64,000 nt of DNA, taken from positions 62,001 to 126,000 of the forward strand of contig NZ_JBLKNX010000016.1 of NCBI RefSeq assembly GCF_051414055.1, given 5' to 3'. The number at the start of each line of letters is the position of its first letter. The first letter of the stretch is position 1. The notes under the pieces are model-generated. The model made no database searches and was not told the DNA's origin. It was given only the letters and a program-made list of their open reading frames with translations. The position numbers were made by a program, and so were the translations under genes. The stretch comes from Halosimplex halobium (lineage in GTDB: Archaea > Halobacteriota > Halobacteria > Halobacteriales > Haloarculaceae). Below, in pieces: positions 32,397 to 40,694 of this stretch.

Positions 32397-34560
32397 GCGG
32401 GACAGTACCAACCTGCGTGACCAGCTGTCACGTCGGCAGTACGCACAGTTGCTGGCCGGAATGGGCGCGGTGGGCCTGGCAGGGTGTCCGTCGGGGAGCG
32501 GCGACGACTCGACGGACGAGCCGACCGACGCGGACGACTCGGCGGCGACACCGACGGCCACGCCGGCCGAGGGGACGGAGCAGCCGGCCGACACCGAGAC
32601 GGAGACGGACAGTCCGACCCCCCTGGGCGACCCGGTGACCGAGGAGATCCGGGTCTTCCAGGCCAACTCGCCGAGCGTGTTCGACGCGAACGTCTGGGCG
32701 CCCCAGGACAACACGACGGGGGTCGCGTTCATGACCGACCTCCAGGCGGTCCAGAACGTCCACACGCGCCGGATGGCCTACAGCGGATTGGAGATCGAGA
32801 CGCCGTGGAAGCCCCGGACCGACAGCGTCTCGGTCATGACCTGGTACAGCGGCTACGAGGTCGACGCCCCCTACGACGTCTACGAGAGCCACGACGACCG
32901 CGCGACCTACTGGAACGGGGACCCGCTCGACGCGGAAGCCCGGGAGACGCACTTCCACGTCGACTACTTCCAGGCTGGCAACAAGTTCACCGAGGACACC
33001 GCCTTCACCCAGGAGGCGGCCAGCCAGTGGGAGTACCACTGGTGGAACCCCGACGGGAGCGACGGCCTGCCGGACAACCCGCAGGCGAGACACGTCCTCG
33101 CGTCGCAGGCGGCGCCCAACGACGGCGACATGCCGATCCACCCCGACTTCACGCAGCCGTATCTCGAACGCTATCGGGACGCCGGCAGTACGGACCAGGT
33201 CTCTTCGGTGACCGACGAACTGGTGAGCGACCGGATCTCGCTGCAGCAGCTCATGGAGAACGGGTGGGGGAGCGGTCCCTACGAGCTACGCTCCGAGGAC
33301 GACATCGGGTCGGCGGAGCTCACGTTGCGCCTGCGCGACGAGGCCGCCGCCAGCGCGGGCGACACGGAGACCGCTCACCCCAACGCCGCCAACACGAACG
33401 TCCCGCAGCTGACGATCAAGTGGGGAGACGGCAACCGCCGCCAGACGCTGGCTGGCAACGGCGCGCTCGACCTCAACGGCAACATCGTCGCGCCGAACGG
33501 CCTCTACTCGCGGGAGATGCTGCCCGACCACATGCAGGAGCTGACCCGGTGGCTGCGCTCGACGGGCGGCGACAAGTGGCGGCTCAACTGGAACAACCCG
33601 CACCTCCAGAACCTCTGGGTCCGCCGGGCGCTGGTCGCCGCGGTCGACTGGAACGCGGTCGGGGCCAACGGCTGGGGCCCGGAACGGTCGGTCTCCATCG
33701 AGAACCACACCTACATGCTCGACGCCCAGTCGCAGTCGGTGTTCTCCGGCGAGTTCCTCGACAGCCTCCACGCGTGGCCGATGGAGTCCGACACCGAGGC
33801 GGCCGCCGAGTACCTCCGCCGGGGCGGCTACAGCAAGCAGGGTGGCCAGTGGGTCGACCCCAACGGTAACGCCGCCGAGATCGACATCATCTTCCCCTCC
33901 GCGATCGCCGACTACGCCGGTGCCGCCCAGACGATCCGGGCGAACCTCTCGAACATCGGGTTCGGCGTCAACTTCTCCAGCCAGGGGTGGTCGACCTGGT
34001 CGAACAACCTCAAGGCGTCGAACGGTCTCAACTACGACTCCTCGATCTTCTGGCACGGCTACGGCGAGCCGTTCGGCTACTACAACTCCAGCCCCGGCTG
34101 GGTCTCCGGCACCCTCGTGATGGGCAAGGCCGACGCCCCGTCCCAGCGGGTCGACCCCGACACCGAGATGGACGCCCAGGGCAAACCCCTCCAGGTGGAG
34201 ATCCCCTCGGAGGTCGGCTCGATCGAGGCCCCCGACGAGGCGGGGATCAACCCCGATCTGTCCGACGGCGAGGAGATCGACCTCGCCAGCATCGTCCACG
34301 AGATCCGCGAGCCGGGCAAGTCCGAGGAAGCGGTCCAGGAGCTGTACCGCAAGTGCGCCCGCTACTACAACTACTACCTCCCGCACTTCGTGTTCCACCA
34401 GTACAACTGGGGCGCCTGGGGCAACGTCCGGGACTTCGAGTGGCCCGACCCCGGCCACCGCGGCCTCGACTACGAGCGCGGCTTCGGCATCAGTACCGCC
34501 CTGATCCTCGGCGGCCTCGTCGAGGCCAGCTACGACACCGACTACCAGCCGCCGGAGTGA
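32395..34560 (+). CDS. ABC transporter substrate-binding lipoprotein, family 5
   Basis: 721-residue extracellular solute-binding protein of the oligopeptide/glycoside (DppA/OppA) class. The N-terminus has a twin-arginine lipoprotein signal (LSRRQYAQLLAGMGAVGLAG followed by Cys at about 31), then a Thr/Asp/Glu-rich linker before the binding domain. The region with NPHLQNLWVRRALVAAVDWN is typical of family 5 proteins. No permease or ATPase genes are adjacent, so it is an orphan component. Placement beside the pentose cluster and its operator suggests binding of sugars or oligosaccharides, but peptides are equally possible. Confidence 0.82.
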   Translation: MRDSTNLRDQLSRRQYAQLLAGMGAVGLAGCPSGSGDDSTDEPTDADDSAATPTATPAEGTEQPADTETETDSPTPLGDPVTEEIRVFQANSPSVFDANVWAPQDNTTGVAFMTDLQAVQNVHTRRMAYSGLEIETPWKPRTDSVSVMTWYSGYEVDAPYDVYESHDDRATYWNGDPLDAEARETHFHVDYFQAGNKFTEDTAFTQEAASQWEYHWWNPDGSDGLPDNPQARHVLASQAAPNDGDMPIHPDFTQPYLERYRDAGSTDQVSSVTDELVSDRISLQQLMENGWGSGPYELRSEDDIGSAELTLRLRDEAAASAGDTETAHPNAANTNVPQLTIKWGDGNRRQTLAGNGALDLNGNIVAPNGLYSREMLPDHMQELTRWLRSTGGDKWRLNWNNPHLQNLWVRRALVAAVDWNAVGANGWGPERSVSIENHTYMLDAQSQSVFSGEFLDSLHAWPMESDTEAAAEYLRRGGYSKQGGQWVDPNGNAAEIDIIFPSAIADYAGAAQTIRANLSNIGFGVNFSSQGWSTWSNNLKASNGLNYDSSIFWHGYGEPFGYYNSSPGWVSGTLVMGKADAPSQRVDPDTEMDAQGKPLQVEIPSEVGSIEAPDEAGINPDLSDGEEIDLASIVHEIREPGKSEEAVQELYRKCARYYNYYLPHFVFHQYNWGAWGNVRDFEWPDPGHRGLDYERGFGISTALILGGLVEASYDTDYQPPE

Positions 34561-35003
34561 CCCCGCCGAGCCGTCCGCCCCGTCCGGCGTCACCCCGCTG
34601 ACACTCCTCCGGGCCCGACCTCGCTGGACGCCCGGATCGTCACCCGGACCCGACCGCCCGCCGCCCCCGCGGGGCCGGGTCCCGAACCGCTCCTTGTCCT
34701 CGCCGTCTATTGATGATTTCGGTTCGATAGGTGTGACGAAATGATCGACTCCAAATAAAACGCCGGGAGAAACCGTCGATGGATAGATCCGATGAATTTC
34801 TCATACTAAACGCTCCTTCCGGGTATTTCTCTCCGAATCAGTGATAGACCGGTCGAACCGATATTCGAGCTAGACTGGCGATTCAAGCGGTTGCTGTCCA
34901 GTTTATCCGATCTCCCGTATCTCCGGGGTGCGAGATAGTAACGGATTCAGAATATACTTCTATAACTGTCATATACGGAACGCCGGCCGGACAGGCAGTC
35001 GGA
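34561..35003. other. AT-rich intergenic region, no gene seen
   Basis: 443 bp after the substrate-binding protein. The first 130 bp are GC-rich; the rest is unusually AT-rich for this chromosome (ACTAAACGCTCC, ATACTTCTATAACTG). No start codon leads to a plausible protein and I saw no strong stem-loop. It may be a decayed gene or the remains of a promoter region. Confidence 0.45.
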
Positions 35004-35624
35004 TCAGCCGCCGTAGTCGCGGCCGGCGGCGGCGTTTGGGATGTCGCGCTCCTCGGCGTCGATGCCGAGGTCGTCGAGGGCGGCGCGCATGTGTTTCGAG
35101 GCGACGAACTCGGCGCCGTCGTCGACGCGGCGGGCGTGGGCGCGGGCGAGCACCTCGCCGCGGCGGTCGTCGGGGATCGCGAACTTGTCGGCGACGAGTT
35201 CGACGGTGAGGCCGTTGTTGTCCTCGGTGTACAGCGCGTGGAAGGCGCCCCGGTCGTACTCGTCGACGGGGTAGCCCGCCTCGCGGAGCCCCTCGCGGAT
35301 CTCGCCGACCCGGCGGTGGTCGATCCGGTAGGCGACGTGGTGGACGTCGCCGCGGTCGGGCTCGTGGTCGTCGGTCGACGCCCGGTCCTCGGAGACGAAG
35401 GCGGTGAGCAGGCGGCCGTCGCCGGTGTCGAAGTAGAGGTGGGTCAGTTCGCTCCGATCGAGGTTGGGCTGGCGGAGCACCAGCGCCATCCCGAGGATGT
35501 CGCGGTAGAACTCGACAGTGTCTTCGACGCTGGTCCCCTCGATCGTGATGTGGTCGGTGCCCTCGACGCCGACGACGCTGTCGGGTCGCTCGGCGTCCAC
35601 GGGCGGGTCTGACGGGTCTGACAC
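35004..35624 (-). CDS. VOC superfamily (glyoxalase/dioxygenase-like) protein
   Basis: 206-residue protein from GTG 35624. It has two beta-alpha-beta-beta-beta modules: GTDHITIEGTSVEDTVEFYR DILGMALVLRQ (first metal His about 27) and DVHHVAYRIDHRRVGEIREG (second His about 95), with Glu in GLTVELVADKF (about 147) as third ligand. That His-His-Glu layout is typical of extradiol dioxygenase-type VOC enzymes. The substrate is unknown. The C-terminal extension (KHMRAALDDLGIDAEERDIP) is extra. It is divergent from the alcohol dehydrogenase gene. Confidence 0.78.
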   Translation of the reverse strand: MSDPSDPPVDAERPDSVVGVEGTDHITIEGTSVEDTVEFYRDILGMALVLRQPNLDRSELTHLYFDTGDGRLLTAFVSEDRASTDDHEPDRGDVHHVAYRIDHRRVGEIREGLREAGYPVDEYDRGAFHALYTEDNNGLTVELVADKFAIPDDRRGEVLARAHARRVDDGAEFVASKHMRAALDDLGIDAEERDIPNAAAGRDYGG

Positions 35625-35720
35625 GATGGCCGAGACTACGGGTGGGCGCGAATATACCTTGCGACCACCGGCCGTCGGCGGCCCGGTGGACTTTTCCCCG
35701 GATCGACCGAATTCGAAGGT

Positions 35721-36956
35721 ATGAATCCCGACGGCGACGACTCCCGGCGACGGTTCGCGTTCGACTACGACCCCGGCGAACTCCGGTGTCGCCGGGGTGC
35801 GGTCGCGGACCTGGACGAGTTGCTCGCCGCCCGCGACTGCGACGACGCGCTCGTGGTCACCGGCTCGAACGTCGGCGCCAACCGCGACGTGATGGACCCG
35901 GTCGAGGCGGGCCTGGGCGACCGCCTCGCCGGCGTCTTCGACGAGACGACGCCCGAAAAGTACCTGCGGACGGGTCTGGACGCAGCCGAGCGCGTCCGCG
36001 AGGCGGGTATCGACGCCGTCGTCGCGGTCGGGAGCGGCAGCAGCCTCGACGTGGCGAAGGTCGCCAGCGCCCTGTCGACCCACGACGACCTCCGGGCCGC
36101 CGCCGAGGGCGCGCTCGACTCCGGCGAGGTGGCCGTCGCCGACGAGCGGGAATCGGTACCGGTCGTCGCCGTCCCGACGACGCTGGCGGGCGCGGATCTG
36201 TCGGTCATCGCGGGCGTGAGCCTCTCGCTGGACCCCGAGGGCGTCCCCGACGACGAGATCCCCAGCGGCTCGGTCGGCGACCGCCGGCTGATGCCGACGG
36301 CACTGGTCTACGACCCCGCGCTGTTCGAGACGACGCCGAAGGGCGTGCTCTGCGCCTCCGCGATGAACGGCTTCGACAAGGCCGTCGAGTGTCTCTACTC
36401 GCCGCATCGCACCCCCGTCACCGACGGCACGGCGATGCGTGCGCTCTCACTCGTGCGTTCGGGCTTCGAGACGCTGCCGGAGGAGGACATGGACGAGGAG
36501 AAGCTCTACGAGGCGGTCGCGGGCGTCGTCCTCGCGCAGTACGGCATCTCGACGCCCGACGTGTATCGGGCTTCGGTCATCCACGCCTTCGGCCACGGCT
36601 TCTCTCACGACTACGACGCCCACCAGGGCACCGTTCACGGCATCCTCGCGCCCCACGTCCTCCGGTACGTCTTCGACGAGGTCCACGGCCGCCGGGAGTT
36701 GCTCGCCGAAGCGTTCGGCGTCGCCGACGAGGGTGCGACCGACGAGGAACTCGCCGACGCCGTCGTCGACGCGGTCGCCGCCGTCAGCGACGACCTGGAA
36801 CTACCCGACCGACTCCGGGAGGTCGACGGTCTCTCGCGGGACGACTTCCCGGCCATCGCCGCCGCGATCCGCGACGACGGCCTGATGGACGCCGCGCCCG
36901 AGGGGTTCGACCCCACGACCGAGGACATCGAGGCCGTCCTCGACGAAGCCTGGTGA
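35721..36956 (+). CDS. Iron-containing alcohol dehydrogenase
   Basis: Group III metal-dependent alcohol dehydrogenase type of 411 residues. NAD-binding GSGSSLDVAKVASAL at about 105-119; metal ligands in the HAFGHGFSHDYDAHQGTVHG stretch (about 290-309), with conserved His residues. The first part also has VVTGSNVGANRDVMD typical of the family. Length and motifs are normal. Substrate not assignable; members oxidise alcohols, glycerol or lactaldehyde-like compounds. The C-terminus is followed by a 19-bp tandem duplication that includes the stop codon. Confidence 0.85.
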   Translation: MNPDGDDSRRRFAFDYDPGELRCRRGAVADLDELLAARDCDDALVVTGSNVGANRDVMDPVEAGLGDRLAGVFDETTPEKYLRTGLDAAERVREAGIDAVVAVGSGSSLDVAKVASALSTHDDLRAAAEGALDSGEVAVADERESVPVVAVPTTLAGADLSVIAGVSLSLDPEGVPDDEIPSGSVGDRRLMPTALVYDPALFETTPKGVLCASAMNGFDKAVECLYSPHRTPVTDGTAMRALSLVRSGFETLPEEDMDEEKLYEAVAGVVLAQYGISTPDVYRASVIHAFGHGFSHDYDAHQGTVHGILAPHVLRYVFDEVHGRRELLAEAFGVADEGATDEELADAVVDAVAAVSDDLELPDRLREVDGLSRDDFPAIAAAIRDDGLMDAAPEGFDPTTEDIEAVLDEAW

Positions 36957-36980
36957 ATGGAACGAAGCCTAGTGAATGGA
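36943..36980 (+). repeat. 19-bp tandem duplication across a stop codon
   Basis: ACGAAGCCTGGTGAATGGA (36943-36961) is repeated with one change at 36962-36980. It spans the alcohol dehydrogenase stop codon (TGA 36954-36956), and the large inverted repeat begins right after it at 36981. It may be a duplication left by insertion of that repeat. Confidence 0.7.
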
Positions 36981-37269
36981 ATGCGGTTGGCGCGCGCTGG
37001 AGCGCGCGTTCATGCGCGCGACCGTAGCCGCGCGAGGGATGAGAAGCGCAGCTTGCGAGCATCGCAATCGGCTGGGGAGGTGTGAGGCCCGTTGCGGTGC
37101 TGTGCGGCGCGGTCCTGGCGGACTGAAAGGGCGAGGCGCGCTCGCGCGTATTTTAGTCGTCTGAGCGGGCACTATCCGAAGCGGCCGCAGGCCGCGAGGA
37201 TATCCCGCTCAGCGACCGCGAGCGCGCCGAGGGCTTTCAGCGCTCGCCGTCGAGAGCGATCACGGTCAC
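36981..37269 (+). repeat. About 290-bp repeat, left copy of an inverted pair
   Basis: Non-coding GC-rich segment whose reverse complement is found at 38243-38542. Conserved blocks in order: GCGGTTGGCGCG, CGCGAGGGATGAG, GCAATCGGCTGGG, GGACTGAAAGGGCGAGGCGC, TGAGCGGGCACTATCCG, GGATATCCCG, CAGCGACCGCGAGCGCG. The two copies flank the pirin gene. It fits a haloarchaeal dispersed non-coding repeat family; function unknown. Confidence 0.75.
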
Positions 37270-37310
37270 TCCTAGCGAGCGCGCCGACGGATTTCACTTG
37301 ACCCCGTCGA

Positions 37311-38066
37311 CTATTCCACGAAGGGGCCGCGCTGGACGATGGGCTCGCCGTGCGGCGCTCCGGCGATAGCGGCCAGCCGAACCCCCTCTTCACTCTCGAC
37401 AGCCACTCTCGTCCCCTCGTCGATCCCCTCCAGCACCGCGAAGTCCTCGGTGCCGAACACCTCCCCGTCAACCATCCCCGACCCATCGACCCCGTAGAGG
37501 AAGCCCGACCAGCCCGCTGGCGGGTCCCAGCTCCACGACCCCTCGACGGCCACGTCGCGGTAGGTCACGTCGGTCGCCAGCTCGACCGGCGAGCCGTCGC
37601 CGACGACGGTCGTCACGGTCGCGTCCCCGACCTCGGCAGTCGGCAACTCGTCGCCGGGCACGTCCTGGAACGCCGGGTCGGCGTCCTTCCGGTCGCGGGG
37701 GAGGTTTACCCACAGCTGGAGCCCGTTGCAGGGCGCGTCGTCCGCTGGGAGTTCCGAGTGGCGGATGCCGCTCCCCGTCGTGATCCGCATCGCGTCGCCC
37801 GGGTAGGCGGTGTGCGATTCGCCCAGCGAGTCGTCGTGGACCATCCCGCCTTCCAGCATGTACGAGACGATCTCGAACCCGCGGTGGGGATGGGTATCGA
37901 AGCCCTGGTCCGCGGCGATGAAGAAGCGCTCGAAGACGACGAACGGGTCGAGATGGTCCCGGACCGGCGTCGGCATCACCCGATTGCCGCGCATCCCGCC
38001 CGGGTGCGTGATGTCCTCCGCGCTCTGCACCTCGACGCCACCGTCCGTGTTCTCGTCCGTGGCCAT
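37311..38066 (-). CDS. Pirin-family cupin protein
   Basis: 251-residue bicupin of the pirin family. The N-terminal cupin metal motif is in DQGFDTHPHRGFEIVSYMLE (about 54-73) with GMVHDDSLGE and SGIRHSELPADDA supplying further His/Glu ligands. Pirins bind Fe(II) and act as quercetinase-like enzymes or cofactors; the haloarchaeal role is not established. It stands alone between inverted copies of a non-coding repeat, which suggests that it may have been acquired or moved as a unit. Confidence 0.85.
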   Translation of the reverse strand: MATDENTDGGVEVQSAEDITHPGGMRGNRVMPTPVRDHLDPFVVFERFFIAADQGFDTHPHRGFEIVSYMLEGGMVHDDSLGESHTAYPGDAMRITTGSGIRHSELPADDAPCNGLQLWVNLPRDRKDADPAFQDVPGDELPTAEVGDATVTTVVGDGSPVELATDVTYRDVAVEGSWSWDPPAGWSGFLYGVDGSGMVDGEVFGTEDFAVLEGIDEGTRVAVESEEGVRLAAIAGAPHGEPIVQRGPFVE

Positions 38067-38242
38067 TTACCGTTTGGTAAGGATCGAGTGAACTAATACT
38101 CGGCGGTCGACGATGGGGAGATATTTATATTTGACTTTTTATCATATTCGAGTACGATAGATTTTCCTTCATATTTACGGCGTGCCGCGTCTGTGCGAGT
38201 TGAGTAGTGGTTTCGAGTTGGGTCTTCGTGGAAGAAACGAGG

Positions 38243-38542
38243 GTGACCGCAACCGACAGCGAGCGGTGAACGCCCTCGCCGCGCTCGCGGTCGCTGAGAC
38301 GGGATATCCGCGCTCTCCGCACCGCCCGCCCGGATAGTGCCCGCTCAGGCGACTGCACAAGCGCGAGCGCGCCTCGCCCTTTCAGTCCGTCAGGACTGCA
38401 CCGCGACCGCTCGCAGACAGCCACACACCTGCCCAGCCGATTGCGCTCCGCGCGCCTGCGGCGTGCGGTGCTCATCCCTCGCGCGACTGTTTCGAGCGGC
38501 CCGCCAGGAGGCGGGCACGCTCGACAGCACGCGCCAACCGCA
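38243..38542 (-). repeat. About 300-bp repeat, right copy of an inverted pair
   Basis: Reverse-oriented partner of 36981-37269; read on the minus strand it gives the same ordered blocks, including GCGGTTGGCGCG, CGCGAGGGATGAG, GCAATCGGCTGGG, CTGAAAGGGCGAGGCGCGCT and TGAGCGGGCACTATCCG. Small ORFs in it are shadows. Adjacent 38067-38242 and 38543-38697 are AT-rich, the latter with the likely promoter of the GH5 gene, and hold nothing else. Confidence 0.75.
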
Positions 38543-38697
38543 CCGCAACCGTTCACTGCCACAGCCGTCACCTGTGTCTCTCATTCTCGCAGAATCATAT
38601 TGGATATAGTTTTATTATGTAATTATTATGTATCTTCGAACGGGCGCGAACTTCCGGGAGTCGCGCACTTAACTCGGACGCGGCCCGGCAGGGGACC

Positions 38698-39678
38698 ATG
38701 GACGTGAACGCGAGTTCCCTGCCGCGGTGGCGCGGGTTCAACCTCCAGGCGAAGTTCATGGCGGACGACGAGGAGTGCTTCCGCGAGGCGGACTTCGAGT
38801 GGATGGCCGAGTGGGGCTTCGACTTCGCCAGACTGCCGATGGACTACCGCTGCTGGACGGGCGAGGACTGGCGCGACTTCGACGACGACGCGCTCGAAGA
38901 GATCGACGAGGCGGTCGAGTACGGGCGGAAACACGGCGTCCACGTGCAACTCAACTTCCACCGCGGCCCGGGATTCACCGTCGCCGACCCGCCCGAGGAG
39001 ACCGACCTGTGGACCGACGCCGAGACCCAGGAGGTGTTCGCCGAACACTGGCGACGGTTCGCCGAGCGCTACGAGGGGATCACCAGCGAAGAGTTGAGCT
39101 TCGACCTGATCAACGAGCCCGCCGAGACCAGCCACGGCGCCTACGCCGACGTGGTCCGCGACACCGTCGAAGCGATCCACGAGGTCGACCCCGAGCGACT
39201 CGTGGTGGCCGACGGGATGCGCTACGGCCGGGAACCCGTCTTCGAACTCGCCGACGTGGACTGCACCCAGTCGACCCGCGGGTACGACCCGTTCCCGCTC
39301 ACCCACCACGAGGCCGAGTGGACCGACGTGAACCTCGACGAGCCCCCGACCTGGCCCTACGTCGACGACGGGGGGAAGGTCCACGATCGGGAGTGGCTGC
39401 GGGCGACCCGGATCGCCCAGTGGGAGCGGCTGGAGTCGATGGATGTCGGCGTCCACGTCGGCGAGTGGGGGGTCTACAACCACACGCCCCACGACGTTGC
39501 GCTCTCGTGGATGGAGGACGTTCTCTCGCTGTGGGAGGCGGCCGGCTGGGGCTGGGCGCTGTGGAACTTCCGCGGCCCCTTCGGCGTCCTCGACAGCGAG
39601 CGGACGGACGTCGACTACGAGGACTGGCACGGCCACGACCTCGACCGGGAGATGCTGGAACTGCTCCGGGAGTACTGA
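38698..39678 (+). CDS. Glycoside hydrolase family 5 enzyme (cellulase-like)
   Basis: 326-residue (beta/alpha)8 hydrolase without signal peptide. Typical GH5 features: RWRGFNLQAKF near the N-terminus, FARLPMDYRCWTGED, HVQLNFHRGPGF, acid/base Glu in FDLINEPAETSHG (about 139) and nucleophile Glu in VHVGEWGVYN (about 255), then GWGWALWNFRGPFGVLD. Probably a beta-glucoside or mannoside hydrolase acting inside the cell. An AT-rich block with TATA-like TTTTATTATGTAATTATTAT precedes it. Forms a short cluster with the following SDR gene. Confidence 0.85.
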   Translation: MDVNASSLPRWRGFNLQAKFMADDEECFREADFEWMAEWGFDFARLPMDYRCWTGEDWRDFDDDALEEIDEAVEYGRKHGVHVQLNFHRGPGFTVADPPEETDLWTDAETQEVFAEHWRRFAERYEGITSEELSFDLINEPAETSHGAYADVVRDTVEAIHEVDPERLVVADGMRYGREPVFELADVDCTQSTRGYDPFPLTHHEAEWTDVNLDEPPTWPYVDDGGKVHDREWLRATRIAQWERLESMDVGVHVGEWGVYNHTPHDVALSWMEDVLSLWEAAGWGWALWNFRGPFGVLDSERTDVDYEDWHGHDLDREMLELLREY

Positions 39679-39770
39679 CGGGCCGACCGGCGTCCGGCGG
39701 CGCCGGAGCGACTCCCGGTCCGGATTTCCCCCGCCGGTAGCTATTTTCGCCGGTCCGCCGATCCCCGTCC

Positions 39771-40640
39771 ATGAGCATCGACCGCGTGGCCGTGACCGGC
39801 GGCAACGGGAAGATCGGCGAGGCGATCCTCCGGGAGTTCGCCGACGCCGGCTACGGGACCGTCGACCTCTCCCGCGGGAAGCGTCGCGAAGAAGTGGCCG
39901 ACAGCTACCGCACCACCGACCTGCTGGACGCCGGCGAGACCTACGGCTCGCTCGCCGCGAGCGACGCCGACGCCGTCGTCCACATGGGCACGATCCCCTC
40001 GCCCGTGCGCCACCCCGAGCACGTCACCTTCGAGAGCAACGCGATGTCGGCCTACCACGTCCTCGAAGCCGCGGCGGAACTCGGCCTGGAAGCCGTCGTC
40101 CTCCCCTCCAGCATCAACGTCATGGGCGCCGACTACCAGGACGCCCCGACGGACGTGCGCTATCTCCCCGTCGACGAGGACCACCCGCTCACCCCGCGGG
40201 ACCCCTACGCGCTCGGCAAACGCACCACCGAAGTCCTCGGGGACGGCTTCGGCCGGCGCCCGGACGCGCCGCGGATCGCCTCGCTCCGGTACCCGTGGGT
40301 GCCGAGCGGCGAGCAGATCCGCGAACAGTTCGTCGGAACCGACCGCTCGCTGGACGCCGTCCGTGCGAGCGGCCGCTCGACGCTGTTCTCCTATCTCCAC
40401 GTCGCCGACGCGGCCGCGATCGCCCGCCGCGCCGTCGAAGCCGATTTCGACGGCCACGAGGCGTTCTGGGCCGTCGCCGCCGACACGAACGTCGACGCGC
40501 CGTCCGAGCGGGTCGCCGCCGAGTGTTACCCCGACGCCCAGGTCCGCGGCTCGCTCGACGGCCGCGAGTCGCTCATCTCGACGACGAAGGCCCGCGAGGT
40601 GCTCGGCTGGGAACCCGAACACAGCTGGCGGGACCACTGA
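39771..40640 (+). CDS. Extended SDR sugar dehydrogenase/epimerase (XacA-like candidate)
   Basis: 289-residue NAD(P)-dependent extended SDR. Rossmann motif VAVTGGNGKIGEAILREFAD near the N-terminus (G-G-N-G-K-I-G), the SDR catalytic Ser in VLPSSINVMGADYQ (about 119), and the Y-x3-K pair in RDPYALGKRTTEVLG (about 145-149). The H. volcanii L-arabinose 1-dehydrogenase belongs to this family, and this gene lies in the same chromosomal neighbourhood as the pentose genes, so L-arabinose dehydrogenase is a reasonable guess. An NDP-sugar epimerase is the alternative. Confidence 0.75.
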   Translation: MSIDRVAVTGGNGKIGEAILREFADAGYGTVDLSRGKRREEVADSYRTTDLLDAGETYGSLAASDADAVVHMGTIPSPVRHPEHVTFESNAMSAYHVLEAAAELGLEAVVLPSSINVMGADYQDAPTDVRYLPVDEDHPLTPRDPYALGKRTTEVLGDGFGRRPDAPRIASLRYPWVPSGEQIREQFVGTDRSLDAVRASGRSTLFSYLHVADAAAIARRAVEADFDGHEAFWAVAADTNVDAPSERVAAECYPDAQVRGSLDGRESLISTTKAREVLGWEPEHSWRDH

Positions 40641-40694
40641 GTCGCCGCGGGAAGGAGCCGGAAAGGTCGAACCGCGGCCGGTGGTTACCGTTCG

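Noticed and set aside
36957..37310. Several short ORFs in the left repeat
   Set aside because: They lie in a non-coding repeat whose inverted copy at 38243-38542 gives different frames; no conserved protein.
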